Source: Sphingobium sp. TCM1 (GTDB taxonomy: Bacteria; Pseudomonadota; Alphaproteobacteria; Sphingomonadales; Sphingomonadaceae). Taken from it: a stretch of 64,000 bases of DNA. Positions 41,686 to 51,154 of this stretch are shown here, piece after piece (positions within the stretch are counted from its first letter, which is position 1; the number at the start of each line of letters is the position of its first letter). The notes under the pieces are model-generated. The model saw only the letters and a list, made by a program, of their open reading frames with translations, had not been told where the DNA came from and did not search any database. Both the position numbers and the translations under genes were made by a program. Location of the stretch: assembly GCF_001650725.1 (NCBI RefSeq), contig NZ_LXVX01000001.1, positions 124,001 to 188,000 of the forward strand, read 5' to 3'.

Positions 41686-43470
41686 TTACTGCGTGCCTTC
41701 GGCATACCAGGTGCGGAATTCGGCATATTTGGGCATTTCTTCCGAATTCGCCTTGGGGTCGATCACGACATGGACAACGCCCACCTTGCCGCTGGCATAG
41801 GCGCGCTCGATCGCCGGCTTGATGTCCTGCGCGCGGGTCACATATTCGCCGTGGCAGCCAAAGCCCTCGCCGATCTTGTCGAAGCGCACATCCTTGCTCC
41901 AATGGGTACCGGTTTCCTCCGTTCCCTGGCCGAAGGTGCGCTTGTAGACACCCACTTCCAGACCCCACTGGTTGTCAACGCCGATCACACAGACCAGCGG
42001 CAGCTTGGTACGCACCGCCACCTCCAGTTCGGCAATGTGGAACATGAAGCTGCTGTCCGACGTCAGCAGCAGGCCAGGCCGGCTGACGCCCGTCGCCGCC
42101 CGATCCGCCAGCATCGCGCCGGTGGCATAGGGGATGCCGGTGCCGATATGGCCGAAATTCTGGTTCCAGATCACGTCATGCGGCTTGCACTGCGAATAGG
42201 TCCACTGGAAGATGACACCCGCCCCGCCGTCGCGGATCAATATGCCGTCCCTGGGGAAGGCCTGCGTCGCCTCCACCGCCAGGCGGGCGGGGTGGATCGG
42301 CAGGTCGCCGGTCCCGTCGCTCTTGGTCAGCGATTCCGCGGCGAGTTCGTCCAGCTCCGCCTGCCCTTCCCGCATGAAGGCGGCAAGGCCGGGCGCGGGC
42401 GCGCGCGGGCTGTCCTTCAATGCGGCGACAAGCTGCGGCACGACGCCGCGCAGGTCGCCGACCAGCGGCACGTCGATCGGGCGGTTGACGCCGATCGCCG
42501 ACGCATCCTGTTCGACATAGACCCATTTGCGGATCGCTTCATTCTTCTGCCAGTAGCGCCACTTGCCGAAATGGACCGGCTCGCCCAGTTCGGTACCCAG
42601 CGCCAGCACCAGGTCCGACTCGGTGACCGCTTCGATCGATGCCTTCGAGAAGACATATTGGAAGGTGCGATCCTCAAGCCCCTTGATGTAGCTCGTGCCG
42701 CCCGAGGTCTGAATGACGGGACAGTTCATGAGGTCGGCCAGTTGCTTGACCACCGCGCCCGATCGCGTGGTATGGACCGCATGGCCCAACAGCAGGATCG
42801 GGTTCTTCGCCGCGCGGATCAGGTCGGCGGCTTGCCTGACCCGGTCGATGTCCGCGCCCTGATTGACCAGGCGATAGCGCTCGGGCGGCAGCGGCGCCGG
42901 CAGGTCCAGCTCCTCCAGGATGATATGGCTGGGATATTCGATATAGACCGGGCCGGGGGTGCCGCCCATCGCCTTGCGGATGCCTTCGCGGACCACTTCG
43001 TCGGTCTGGTCGGCATATTCGATCGAGGCGGCATATTTCACGCTGTTCTCGAACAACGGCATCTGCTTGACGAACTGGATGCGGCCGCGTCGGACCCGCT
43101 GTTCGGTCACGCGGGCACGCTGGCCCGACAGGAAGATGACCGGCGAGTGTTCGACCAGCGCGCACTGGATCGCCGGCGCCATGTTGGCGATGCCCGGCCC
43201 CAGCGTGCCGATGGCGACCGCCGGCTTGCCGGTGATGCGCGATGCCGCTTCGGCCATGAAGCCGGCTGCGGCCTCATGATGGGGGGCGACGACCGTCCAG
43301 CCGCGCCGTTCGGCCTCCAGGAACATATGGACGAAGTTCGGATCGGGAATGCCGAACAGGGTGTTGATGCCTTCGGCCTCGAACAGGTCCAGCATCCGCT
43401 TGTAGACCGGCGTGCCCTTCTTGTCCGTTGCGTTCACGTCGACGGCGGGCTTGGGATCGTCATAGCTCAT
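41686..43470 (-). CDS. Thiamine-diphosphate-dependent decarboxylase/synthase-like enzyme
   Basis: The 594-residue protein has the three-domain layout of acetolactate synthase, benzoylformate decarboxylase and relatives. The N-terminal catalytic Glu66 lies in HHEAAAGFMAEAASRITGKP. The Mg-diphosphate motif reads SDSSFMFHIAEL followed by the VDNQWGLE end; GDG is replaced by SDS. It may decarboxylate a 2-oxo acid or make a carboligation product. Its start overlaps the Rieske oxygenase stop (ATGA), and the aldehyde dehydrogenase follows after a short gap, which favours the aldehyde-producing reaction. Confidence 0.84.
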   Translation of the reverse strand: MSYDDPKPAVDVNATDKKGTPVYKRMLDLFEAEGINTLFGIPDPNFVHMFLEAERRGWTVVAPHHEAAAGFMAEAASRITGKPAVAIGTLGPGIANMAPAIQCALVEHSPVIFLSGQRARVTEQRVRRGRIQFVKQMPLFENSVKYAASIEYADQTDEVVREGIRKAMGGTPGPVYIEYPSHIILEELDLPAPLPPERYRLVNQGADIDRVRQAADLIRAAKNPILLLGHAVHTTRSGAVVKQLADLMNCPVIQTSGGTSYIKGLEDRTFQYVFSKASIEAVTESDLVLALGTELGEPVHFGKWRYWQKNEAIRKWVYVEQDASAIGVNRPIDVPLVGDLRGVVPQLVAALKDSPRAPAPGLAAFMREGQAELDELAAESLTKSDGTGDLPIHPARLAVEATQAFPRDGILIRDGGAGVIFQWTYSQCKPHDVIWNQNFGHIGTGIPYATGAMLADRAATGVSRPGLLLTSDSSFMFHIAELEVAVRTKLPLVCVIGVDNQWGLEVGVYKRTFGQGTEETGTHWSKDVRFDKIGEGFGCHGEYVTRAQDIKPAIERAYASGKVGVVHVVIDPKANSEEMPKYAEFRTWYAEGTQ

Positions 43471-44843
43471 TTCAATAGCCTCGGTGCGCCCGTACCCATG
43501 TACGCGGCGAGGTTGCGGTGGAAATTGGTGATCTTGCGTTCCTGGTGCGGATTGGGCAGCGGCCCGCGGAACCCGCGCGACTTCATCCCCTTCTGCACCC
43601 ATTTCATGTTGGAGAAGTCCTGCGCGAGGACCGAACCCCATCCCTCCGCCGTCGGCTCAGCATGGTCCCATTCGGTCGCCGGCTCCTGGCCTTCAGGGAA
43701 ACGCTCGATCGCGTAGGATTCGAAGATGCACTTGTTCGGATCGTCGCCATAGGGCCGGGCGCGGTAACAGAGCGCGAAGGTGATCCCCTGCAACACCGAC
43801 ATGTTGGGGAAGATATGCCAGGCCAGCCCCGCCTCGGCCATCACATCGGGGGGGATTTCGGGCCAGATGACGCCGCGAGCGGCATCGTCGGCCTTTGCCG
43901 ACTTCATCCAGTGGGCGATCACATCGCCGGCCGGCGTCCCTTCGGGCAGTTCATCGACCAGGCGACTGGCGGCGTTGACCAGCGTCTCGGTCGAGGCCGC
44001 ATAGTTCAGCGTCTCGTAATTTTCGCGGATCAGCTCATAGGTGGAGCGGCGTGGATCGTCGCCCTTCCCCGCGCGGGTGACGCTCGAACTCTGGCTCATC
44101 TGGAAGGCGGGATTGCGCTGGTCGAAACCACTCACCCCATGCAGGCCATAGGCCGCGCTATAGGCATAATAGTCGCCATAGGCGAGCAACTGGCTGTGCG
44201 TGCCCGCGACATGATAGGGTTCCATGAAGGCTTCGAGCGCGGTCTTCCAGTTCGACGGATAGACGACCCATTTGCGCCATTTGTAGCGCATCCTGTCCAT
44301 TTCGAAATGCGACAGGATGCGGCCGGCATCGCCCAGGAAATCGGCCAGCGGCTCGGCGTCCATGTCCATATGGACCCATATCCACCCGCCCCATATGTCG
44401 ACCCGCACGTCCGACAGCCGCGTGCATTCGGGCGTCAGCGCGCCCTGCCAGTCCTGCGGATCGAGGATGTAGCTGTTGTTCCCCTCGATATCGAAGGTCC
44501 AGCCGTGGAAACCGCAGATGAAGTTGCGCCGCTTGTTGCCGCGCACCGAATGGACATCCTCCGGCACGTTGACCAGTTGCCGGCCGCGATGCGGGCAGAC
44601 ATTGTGGAAAGCCTTCAGCCGATCCGGCGCGACACGGATGATGATGATGGAGTCATCGCATATGTCGTAGGTCAGCCAGTCGCCGACCTCCGGCAATTCC
44701 TCCACACGCGCGGCCACCTGCCAGACCTTGGGCCAGAGCTGCTCCTTCTCGGCGAGCGCATAGTCCTTCGACAGGAAGGCTTCGACCGGATAGGTCAGCG
44801 GCTTGGCCAGATCCTCGACATCGATGTTGGTCGGCCTGTTCAT
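43467..44843 (-). CDS. Rieske non-heme iron oxygenase, alpha subunit
   Basis: The 458-residue oxygenase has a Rieske cluster domain (Cys83-x-His85 and Cys110-x2-His113) and a catalytic domain with the iron ligands His211 and His216 in EPYHVAGTH. No beta subunit is encoded nearby, so it probably forms a homotrimer of the kind that demethylates or hydroxylates aromatic acids. Reductase and ferredoxin genes are not in the window. It lies 100 bases downstream of the Baeyer-Villiger monooxygenase and is translationally coupled to the thiamine-diphosphate enzyme. The substrate is unknown. Confidence 0.9.
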   Translation of the reverse strand: MNRPTNIDVEDLAKPLTYPVEAFLSKDYALAEKEQLWPKVWQVAARVEELPEVGDWLTYDICDDSIIIIRVAPDRLKAFHNVCPHRGRQLVNVPEDVHSVRGNKRRNFICGFHGWTFDIEGNNSYILDPQDWQGALTPECTRLSDVRVDIWGGWIWVHMDMDAEPLADFLGDAGRILSHFEMDRMRYKWRKWVVYPSNWKTALEAFMEPYHVAGTHSQLLAYGDYYAYSAAYGLHGVSGFDQRNPAFQMSQSSSVTRAGKGDDPRRSTYELIRENYETLNYAASTETLVNAASRLVDELPEGTPAGDVIAHWMKSAKADDAARGVIWPEIPPDVMAEAGLAWHIFPNMSVLQGITFALCYRARPYGDDPNKCIFESYAIERFPEGQEPATEWDHAEPTAEGWGSVLAQDFSNMKWVQKGMKSRGFRGPLPNPHQERKITNFHRNLAAYMGTGAPRLLK

Positions 44844-44943
44844 GCCATCCTCCCGCATCCCGCTCCGGTCCGCCGACCTATCGCGTTCGCGCCTGTGCGC
44901 CCAAGCGAAAGCGGGCGGCGCGACGACATCATCCCCCCGGCGA

Positions 44944-46773
44944 TCATGACCGCAATTCCATGCCGGCCAGGTCACCCTGCGCGCGCCAGTCGCGCAGCAG
45001 CGTCTGGAAGGCGGTCCATCCCGGCCCATAGCTGCGGAACAGCGCCCAGGGCGCCTTCACCTGGCCTTCATTGGTGAAATAGCTCGGCGTACATTCCATC
45101 TGGAAAGCCGACATATCGATCTCGACCTCATGGAAATGGCGGACATAATCGTCCTGCGCGGCCTGAGTGGTTTCGACCGACGTCGCGCCTTTCGCCATCG
45201 TCGCGTGGATGATGTGGGCGATATGCTCCGCCTGCCGCCCGAATTGTTCGGTGACGCTGGCGTTCAGGCCGCCCTGGATATAGCCGATGTAGAACTGGTT
45301 GGGGAAACCATGGGTCATGGTGCCGTGCAGCGTCTTCGGCCCGTCGGCCCAGTGATCGTAGATGGACAGGCCATTGCGACCCCGGACCACGTCGATGCCC
45401 CAGCGCCGCTTCAGCTCGCTCGTGACTTCGAAGCCGCTGGCGAAGATGATGCAGTCGACGGGATATTCGACGCCGTCCGACACGAAACCGGCTTCGGTGA
45501 TCCGCTCCAGCCCGCGCGAGTCGGCCACGTCGACCAGCGAGACGTTGGGCTGGTTGAAGACGCTGTAATAGTCGTTGCTCGACAGCGGCCGCTTGCACAA
45601 ATAACGGTACCAGGGCTTGAGCGCCTCCGCAGTCGCCTGGTCCTCCACCAGCGAATCGACGCGCGCGCGCAGCCGTTCCATCACGCGATAATCGACCACT
45701 TCGCGCCGGGCCATGAACTCTTCCGGGCTGAGCTGCGGCCAGCCTTCGGCCTGCAGCTCGGCCGCCAGGTTGCGCGCGATCTCGGTCCAGATGTCGCAGA
45801 TCAGGTCGGGTTCGCCGGGCAGGAAAAATTCCATGGCGGCGCGGTGGAAATTCGCCATGCGTTCCGCCTGCCACCCAGGCTGGAGCGCGGCCGCCCAGTC
45901 CGCATCGGTGGGGGGGTTGGGCCGCTCGTCGACGGTCGAGGGCGTGCGCTGGATGACGTAGAGGTGCCTAGCGTGGCGGGCCAGATGCGGCACCGCCTGG
46001 ATCGCGGTGGCGCCGGTGCCGACGATCGCGACGCGCTTGTCCGCCAGCCGGTCGAGCACAGGCTGCGCGTAGCTGCCGCCGGTATAGTCATAGTCCCAGC
46101 GCGCCGTGTGAAAGATCTTGCCCTTGAAGCGGCCGATGCCCTCTATCCCCGGCAGCTTGGGCATGTTGAGCACGCCGCAACCCATGATGACGAAGCGGGC
46201 ACGGAACTCGTCGCCCCGGCTGGTCCCCACGCGCCAGCGCTGGATCGCCTCATCCCAGGTGAGCGAGGTGATGAGCGTGTGGAAGATCGCCCGGTCGGCA
46301 AAGCCGAACCGTTCCGCTATATGGCGGCAATAGCCCTGAATTTCCGCGCCGTCGGCAAATTTCTTCGACGGCATGAAGCCGGTCTCTTCCAGCAGCGGAA
46401 GATAGCAATAGGCGTCATTGTCGCACTGGATGCCGGGATAGCGGTTCCAGTACCACACCCCGCCAAAGTCGCCCGCATGGTCGATGTTGCGGAAATCGGT
46501 GACGCCCTGCCGCGTGAGATGATAGCCCGCGAGCAGCCCGGCAAAGCCCGCGCCCAGCACCAGCACATCCAGATCCTCCGAAATCGGGTCGCGCGGCGCG
46601 ACGGCCATGTGCGGATCGACGTCATAGCTGTGCGTCTGGTCATCGGTCGTGGGCTGATACTGGCCCTGCCCGTCGCTGCGCAGCCGCTTGTCGCGCTCCT
46701 CGCGATATTTCTCGCGCAGTGCGGCCATGTCGAAACTGTCGGCCGCCGGCGTCCGCGTGGGATTGCAGCTCAT
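44944..46773 (-). CDS. Baeyer-Villiger monooxygenase (flavin-containing)
   Basis: The 609-residue enzyme carries the FAD Rossmann motif GAGFAG (about 74-79), GGVWYWNRYPG, the Baeyer-Villiger fingerprint FKGKIFHTARWD (about 216-227), and the NADPH motif GTGATA (about 252-257). It would insert an oxygen next to a ketone. An N-terminal extension of about 70 residues resembles that of steroid- or cyclododecanone-type enzymes. The ATG at 46773 has AGGAG six bases upstream; one at 46800 does not. It heads the operon and is divergent from an SDR, with shared palindromes in the gap. Confidence 0.9.
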   Translation of the reverse strand: MSCNPTRTPAADSFDMAALREKYREERDKRLRSDGQGQYQPTTDDQTHSYDVDPHMAVAPRDPISEDLDVLVLGAGFAGLLAGYHLTRQGVTDFRNIDHAGDFGGVWYWNRYPGIQCDNDAYCYLPLLEETGFMPSKKFADGAEIQGYCRHIAERFGFADRAIFHTLITSLTWDEAIQRWRVGTSRGDEFRARFVIMGCGVLNMPKLPGIEGIGRFKGKIFHTARWDYDYTGGSYAQPVLDRLADKRVAIVGTGATAIQAVPHLARHARHLYVIQRTPSTVDERPNPPTDADWAAALQPGWQAERMANFHRAAMEFFLPGEPDLICDIWTEIARNLAAELQAEGWPQLSPEEFMARREVVDYRVMERLRARVDSLVEDQATAEALKPWYRYLCKRPLSSNDYYSVFNQPNVSLVDVADSRGLERITEAGFVSDGVEYPVDCIIFASGFEVTSELKRRWGIDVVRGRNGLSIYDHWADGPKTLHGTMTHGFPNQFYIGYIQGGLNASVTEQFGRQAEHIAHIIHATMAKGATSVETTQAAQDDYVRHFHEVEIDMSAFQMECTPSYFTNEGQVKAPWALFRSYGPGWTAFQTLLRDWRAQGDLAGMELRS

Positions 46774-46789
46774 ATCCACTCCTGATCTT

Positions 46790-46820
46790 GTTGGCCCCAA
46801 CTAATCAACAGGACTGTTCA
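46790..46820. promoter_or_regulatory. Two palindromes in the monooxygenase/SDR divergent promoter
   Basis: GTTGG-CC-CCAAC lies at 46790-46801. AACAG-GA-CTGTT lies at 46807-46818. Read on the minus strand, 46805-46820 is TGAACA-GTCC-TGTTGA, one base from the perfect palindrome at the first IclR promoter. On that strand it falls between a TTGCAA and a TAGTTG spaced about 18 bases apart, which could be the promoter elements of the monooxygenase operon. It is 32 bases upstream of that gene. Confidence 0.45.
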
Positions 46821-46931
46821 TTTGCAATGCGAGCCGGGCTGTTAGCGCGGGAGCGATCTTTTCCCCGACGGGCTGTTTCGCGCTTCCCGCATCGGGCTAG
46901 ATTCGCGCGGCAAAAAGGAGAGGAATCGGGC

Positions 46932-47777
46932 ATGGCGCAGCAGCTGATGGATTTTACGGGACGGACGATCATCGTCACCGGCGCAGCGGGCGGCGGCATC
47001 GGCACCGCTACCGCACGGATGCTGGCCGAGGCGGGGGCGACGGTGATCGCGGCGGGGCGCACCCGGGGAAAATTCGACGAAAACATCGCGCCGCTGATCA
47101 CCGGCGGTCTGTCGATCGTGCCGGTGATCGCCGACGTCGGCACCGACGAAGGCGTGGCGCAGGTGATGGAGGCGGCGCTGGCGGCGCCGGGAACACTGTA
47201 CGGGCTGGCCAATGTGGCGGGCGGCGCGGCGCCGCAGACCTGGATGCGGGCCGAGCGCGTCACCCGCGCGGACTGGCGCGCGCTGTTCGAACAGAATCTG
47301 GAGACGATGTTCTTCATGAGCCAGGCCGTGACGCGCGAACTGCGCGCGCGCTCCCTGCCGGGGGCGATCGTCGGCGTGTCGTCGATCAGCGGGATGAACA
47401 GCGCGCCCTATCATATCGCCTACGGGACGGCGAAAGCCGCAGTCGTCGCGGCGACGCGCACGCTGGCGACGGAACTGGCGCTGGACCATATCCGGGTGAA
47501 CACGGTGGCCCCCGGCACCACGATCACGCCGGGTTCGGGCGCCTATATCGACGAGGATGGCGAACGCGACCGCGCGGCCATCGCCATGGGCCGACGCGCC
47601 CAACCGGAAGAGCAGGCCGGCGTCATCGCCTTCCTCCTGTCCGACCTGTCGAGCTACATCACCGGCCAGACGATATTGGTGGACGGTGGCCTCAACCTCA
47701 AATGGACCCATCTGGGCGCGGACAACACTTCGCTCTTCCTCAAGAATGAGGATTTCCGTGCGGCCATCCAACGCTAA
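46932..47777 (+). CDS. Short-chain dehydrogenase
   Basis: The 281-residue SDR has TGAAGGGIG, the NVAGG segment, the catalytic YGTAK and the C-terminal LVDGGLNLK. Asn of the usual NNAG appears in a changed context. GAGGAA precedes the ATG at 46932. It is divergent from the Baeyer-Villiger monooxygenase and ten bases ahead of an alpha/beta hydrolase. A likely division of labour is dehydrogenase to ketone, monooxygenase to ester, hydrolase to open the ester. Confidence 0.86.
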   Translation: MAQQLMDFTGRTIIVTGAAGGGIGTATARMLAEAGATVIAAGRTRGKFDENIAPLITGGLSIVPVIADVGTDEGVAQVMEAALAAPGTLYGLANVAGGAAPQTWMRAERVTRADWRALFEQNLETMFFMSQAVTRELRARSLPGAIVGVSSISGMNSAPYHIAYGTAKAAVVAATRTLATELALDHIRVNTVAPGTTITPGSGAYIDEDGERDRAAIAMGRRAQPEEQAGVIAFLLSDLSSYITGQTILVDGGLNLKWTHLGADNTSLFLKNEDFRAAIQR

Positions 47778-47786
47778 AGGTCGGGC

Positions 47787-48632
47787 ATGAGCAAGATCGA
47801 GCATCTGACCCTCCGTGGCACCAACGTCGACCTCGCCGCGGACGCTGTCGGCCCTCTCGACGGCCAGCCCGTCCTGTTCCTCCATGGCAGCGGCCAGACC
47901 CGGCAAAGCTGGGGCAAGGCGCTGGTGGAGGCAGCCCGACACGGCCATCGCGCGATCAGCATGGACCTGCGCGGCCATGGCGACAGCGGCTGGTCGCCCG
48001 ATGGCGCCTACAGCCTGACCATCTTCGCCGACGATCTGCGTGCCGTTCTGGCCGGGTTCGACCGGCCGCCGGTCATCGTCGGCGCATCGCTCGGGGGCCT
48101 TGTCGCGATGATCGTCGCCGCGACCGACCCTTCAGCCATTCATGCGCTCGTGCTGGTCGACATCACGGCCCATGTCGACATGGAGGGCGCACAGGAAGTC
48201 ATCGCCTTCATGAGCGCGGGCGCCGGCGGCTTCGCTTCGGTCGAGGAGGCGGCCGAAGCGGTCGCCGCCTATCTGCCGCATCGCGAGCGGCCGGCAAGCA
48301 GCAAGGGACTCGCCCGCAATCTGCGGCTGCGCGACGGCCGCTATTATTGGCACTGGGATCCCGCCTTCATGTCGATGGGCGCCGATCCCAGGCAGCAGAC
48401 CGAAGGTCCGACCGTACTCGAAACCGCCGCGCGCGGGCTGACCATCCCGACCCTGCTGATCCGCGGCGGCCGCAGCCGGGTCGTAACGGACGAAGGCGCG
48501 CGCGCCTTCATGGACCTCGTCCCGCACGCCGACTATGTCCATATCGACGGCGCGCATCATATGGTCGCGGGTGACGCCAATGACGCGTTCAACGATGCGG
48601 TCATGGCCTTTGTCGACCGGCAGGCGGGATAG
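47787..48632 (+). CDS. Alpha/beta-hydrolase, candidate ester or lactone hydrolase
   Basis: The 281-residue alpha/beta hydrolase has the oxyanion segment HGSGQTRQSW, the nucleophile elbow GASLGG with Ser101, and the catalytic His in GAHHMVAGD; an Asp lies upstream of it. The core looks like the soluble hydrolase group with fluoroacetate dehalogenases and ring-opening esterases. It lies ten bases downstream of the SDR and opposite the Baeyer-Villiger enzyme, so it probably cleaves the ester that enzyme makes. No signal peptide is visible. Confidence 0.85.
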   Translation: MSKIEHLTLRGTNVDLAADAVGPLDGQPVLFLHGSGQTRQSWGKALVEAARHGHRAISMDLRGHGDSGWSPDGAYSLTIFADDLRAVLAGFDRPPVIVGASLGGLVAMIVAATDPSAIHALVLVDITAHVDMEGAQEVIAFMSAGAGGFASVEEAAEAVAAYLPHRERPASSKGLARNLRLRDGRYYWHWDPAFMSMGADPRQQTEGPTVLETAARGLTIPTLLIRGGRSRVVTDEGARAFMDLVPHADYVHIDGAHHMVAGDANDAFNDAVMAFVDRQAG

Positions 48633-48659
48633 GTCCGCCCGTAGCCCGGCCCACGCGGA

Positions 48660-49331
48660 TCAGACCCGGCCCGTCACCGGGATCAGCGCTCCGGTGATCG
48701 CCCGTGCCTCGGGCGACAGCAGGAAGGCCGCCACGCCCGCCAGTTCCTCCGGTGCGACCCAGCGGGAAAAGTCCGCGTCGGGCATGTCGGCGCGATTGGC
48801 GGGCGTATCGATGATGCTGGGCAACAACGCGTTCACGCGCACCCCCTCATCCTTATGCTCTTCCGCCAGCGCCTCGGTCAGCCGCGCCACGCCGGACTTG
48901 GACGCAGCATAGGCGCCCATGCCGCCCGCCGCCTTGACCGCAGCAGCCGCGCCGATATTGACGATGGCGCCTCCACCGAGGCGCAACAACGGCAGCAGCG
49001 CGCGGCTGGCGATCAGTGCGGTGCGGACGTTCATGGCGTAGAGACGGTCCCAGGTCGCAACGCTGCCGTCGGCGACCGTCTCCCATGCAAACCCACCCGC
49101 GATATTGACCAGCCCGTCGAGGCGGCCCAGTTCCGCCTCGATCCGCGCGGCGGCCCCGGCCATCGCCGCCTCATCGCTCAGATCGACGCCCCCCAGCGCC
49201 AGCGCCAGTTCGGGCGCTGCCATCTCCGCCAGATCGATGCCGACGACCGACCAGCCTGCCCCGGCCAGATGCGCCACCACCTTTCGACCGAGCGCGCCTG
49301 CCGCTCCCGTCACCGCCACGATAGCCGTCAT
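48660..49331 (-). CDS. Short-chain dehydrogenase
   Basis: The 223-residue SDR, at the short end for the family, has TGAAGALG, a DLAEM segment, NIAGG, and the catalytic YAASK; it ends ALIPVTGRV. Its C-terminal region is complete, though the family's last helix is shortened. It lies 70 bases after the succinate-semialdehyde-type dehydrogenase on the same strand and converges with the alpha/beta hydrolase with a 27-base gap. The substrate is unknown. Confidence 0.83.
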   Translation of the reverse strand: MTAIVAVTGAAGALGRKVVAHLAGAGWSVVGIDLAEMAAPELALALGGVDLSDEAAMAGAAARIEAELGRLDGLVNIAGGFAWETVADGSVATWDRLYAMNVRTALIASRALLPLLRLGGGAIVNIGAAAAVKAAGGMGAYAASKSGVARLTEALAEEHKDEGVRVNALLPSIIDTPANRADMPDADFSRWVAPEELAGVAAFLLSPEARAITGALIPVTGRV

Positions 49332-49400
49332 CGTTCTTCCCCTTCCCAGTCTGCGCGAAGGGGCGGACGCAGCCGCCTCCCCTTCCCCCTTCCGTGCCAG

Positions 49401-50849
49401 TCAGATGCCTGCCATGCAAAGATATTTGATCTCGGTATAATCCTCGATCCCATGGCGCGACCCTTCCCGGCCCATGCCTGATTCCTTGATGCCGCCAAAG
49501 GGTGCCACCTCCGTAGAGATGAGGCCGGTATTGATCCCGACCATGCCGACCTCCAGCGCTTCGGCCACGCGCCAGGCGCGCGCCAGGTCGCGGGTGTAGA
49601 AATAGCCCGCCAGGCCCACATCGGTCGCGTTGGCGAGGGCGATCGCCTCTTCCTCGTGGTCGAAGGCGAATAGCGCCGCCAGCGGCCCGAACGTCTCCTC
49701 CTGCGCCAATGTCATGTCCGGCGTGCAATCCGCGATGATGGTCGGCTGGAAGAAGCTGCGTCCCAGCGGATGCCGCGCCCCGCCCGCCAGCAGCCGGCCA
49801 CCCCTGGCGAGCGCGTCGGCGACATGCTCCTCGACTTTGTCCACCGCCTTCTCGTCGATCAGCGGTCCCTGATTGACGCCCTGCCCGGTACCCGGCCCGA
49901 CCTTGAGCGCATCGACCGCGAGCTTCAGCCGCGCCTGAAACGCCTCATAGACGCCGCGCTGGACGAAGATGCGGTTGACGCACACACAGGTCTGGCCGCT
50001 GTTGCGATATTTGGAGGCCATCGCGCCCTCCACCGCCGCGTCGAGATCGGCATCCTCGAACACCAGGAAGGGCGCATTGCCGCCCAGTTCCATCGACAGC
50101 TTCTTCATCGTCGGCGCGCATTGGGCCATCAGCGTCTTGCCGACCTCGGTCGATCCGGTGAAGCTGAGCTTGCGCACGGTGCGGCTGCCAGTGAGTTCGG
50201 CTCCGATCGTTCGTGACGACCCCGTAATGATATTCAGGACGCCCGCCGGCACTCCCGCTCGCTCCGCCAGCACGCCGAGCGCGAGCGCAGTCAGTGGCGT
50301 CTGGGTCGCGGGTTTGAGGATCATGGTACAGCCCGCAGCCAGCGCCGGCGCGACCTTGCGCGTGATCATCGCGGCGGGGAAATTCCAGGGCGTGATCGCG
50401 GCGACGACGCCCACGGGTTGCCGGATGACCAGGATCCGGCTGTCCGCGCGATGACTGGGAATGACCTCGCCATATACGCGCTTGCCTTCCTCGGCGAACC
50501 ATTCGACGAAGCTCGCCGCATACGCGATCTCGCCCTTTGCCTCCGCCAATGGCTTGCCCTGCTCGCGGGTCAGGATCACCGCCAGGTCATCCTGATGCGC
50601 CAGCAGCAGGTCGAACCAGCGTCGCAGAATGCGGGCCCGTTCCCCGGCCGTCATCCTGCGCCATGCGGGCAAAGCCGCCTCCGCCGCGACGATGGCCTGC
50701 CTGGTCGCTTCGGCATTCATGTCGGGCACGGACGCAAGCGTGTCGCCGCTGGCCGGATCGGTCACGTCGATGATCGGATCGCCGATCCAGCGGCCGTCCA
50801 CCAGGCACTGCGTCCGCAACAGGGACGGGTCGGCAAGGGCAATGGTCAT
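49401..50849 (-). CDS. gabD: Succinate-semialdehyde dehydrogenase-type aldehyde dehydrogenase
   Basis: The 482-residue enzyme matches GabD-type aldehyde dehydrogenases: PWNFPAAMITRKVAPALAAG, FTGSTEVGK, MELGGNAPF with the base Glu, and NSGQTCVCVNR with the catalytic Cys. GabD oxidises succinate semialdehyde, and close relatives accept glutarate semialdehyde or other omega-oxo acids. The ATG at 50849 follows AAAGGTGAT; an ATG at 50864 is less likely. The downstream SDR may be co-transcribed. It is the last catabolic gene before the replication region, and a ring-cleavage pathway ending in a dicarboxylic semialdehyde would suit it. Confidence 0.86.
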   Translation of the reverse strand: MTIALADPSLLRTQCLVDGRWIGDPIIDVTDPASGDTLASVPDMNAEATRQAIVAAEAALPAWRRMTAGERARILRRWFDLLLAHQDDLAVILTREQGKPLAEAKGEIAYAASFVEWFAEEGKRVYGEVIPSHRADSRILVIRQPVGVVAAITPWNFPAAMITRKVAPALAAGCTMILKPATQTPLTALALGVLAERAGVPAGVLNIITGSSRTIGAELTGSRTVRKLSFTGSTEVGKTLMAQCAPTMKKLSMELGGNAPFLVFEDADLDAAVEGAMASKYRNSGQTCVCVNRIFVQRGVYEAFQARLKLAVDALKVGPGTGQGVNQGPLIDEKAVDKVEEHVADALARGGRLLAGGARHPLGRSFFQPTIIADCTPDMTLAQEETFGPLAALFAFDHEEEAIALANATDVGLAGYFYTRDLARAWRVAEALEVGMVGINTGLISTEVAPFGGIKESGMGREGSRHGIEDYTEIKYLCMAGI

Positions 50850-51088
50850 CAGATCACCTTTCACTTGTCTCCGGCAGCTTCCCGCGTGCGCCGGAACGCA
50901 AAGGGTCGCGATGCGGCCACCCTCCCCTACCCTCTGCGCGGCAGCCGATGCCTCGGCTGTCTGGTCTGGCGAGCAGGTGGGATCGGGTCAACGTGCCAGA
51001 TCGGGCTATGACAAGGGATCGACCCCGCGATGGCCATTGGAACCGGTGACCAAGTCCAAGGATTGCACGCCCATCCCAACGGCATTGG

Positions 51089-51154
51089 CAAGATCAAGCA
51101 TATTAGCTATATATCCATTACCGTTTATTATAATATGCTATATATCTGATCTTG
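51089..51154. repeat. AT-rich nested palindrome and direct repeat before the DUF1612 gene
   Basis: CAAGATCA (51089-51096) and TGATCTTG (51147-51154) are perfect 8-bp arms. Inside them GCATATTA (51098-51105) and TAATATGC (51131-51138) are another perfect pair, and GCTATATATC occurs directly at 51106-51115 and 51137-51146. The whole stretch to about 51195 is strongly AT-rich in GC-rich DNA. The 367-base gap from 50850 to 51216 holds no gene I can support. It could be an operator of the DUF1612 protein, a DNA-unwinding element or a partition site. Confidence 0.7.

Noticed and set aside
41770..43716. A 648-codon plus-strand frame opposite the thiamine-diphosphate enzyme
   Set aside because: It shows no motif and has the Arg/His/Asp-rich composition of antisense GC-rich sequence; the minus-strand protein has clear catalytic motifs.
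43518..46785. Long plus-strand frames opposite the Rieske oxygenase and the Baeyer-Villiger monooxygenase
   Set aside because: They are antisense to genes with complete cofactor motifs and have no domain signature of their own.
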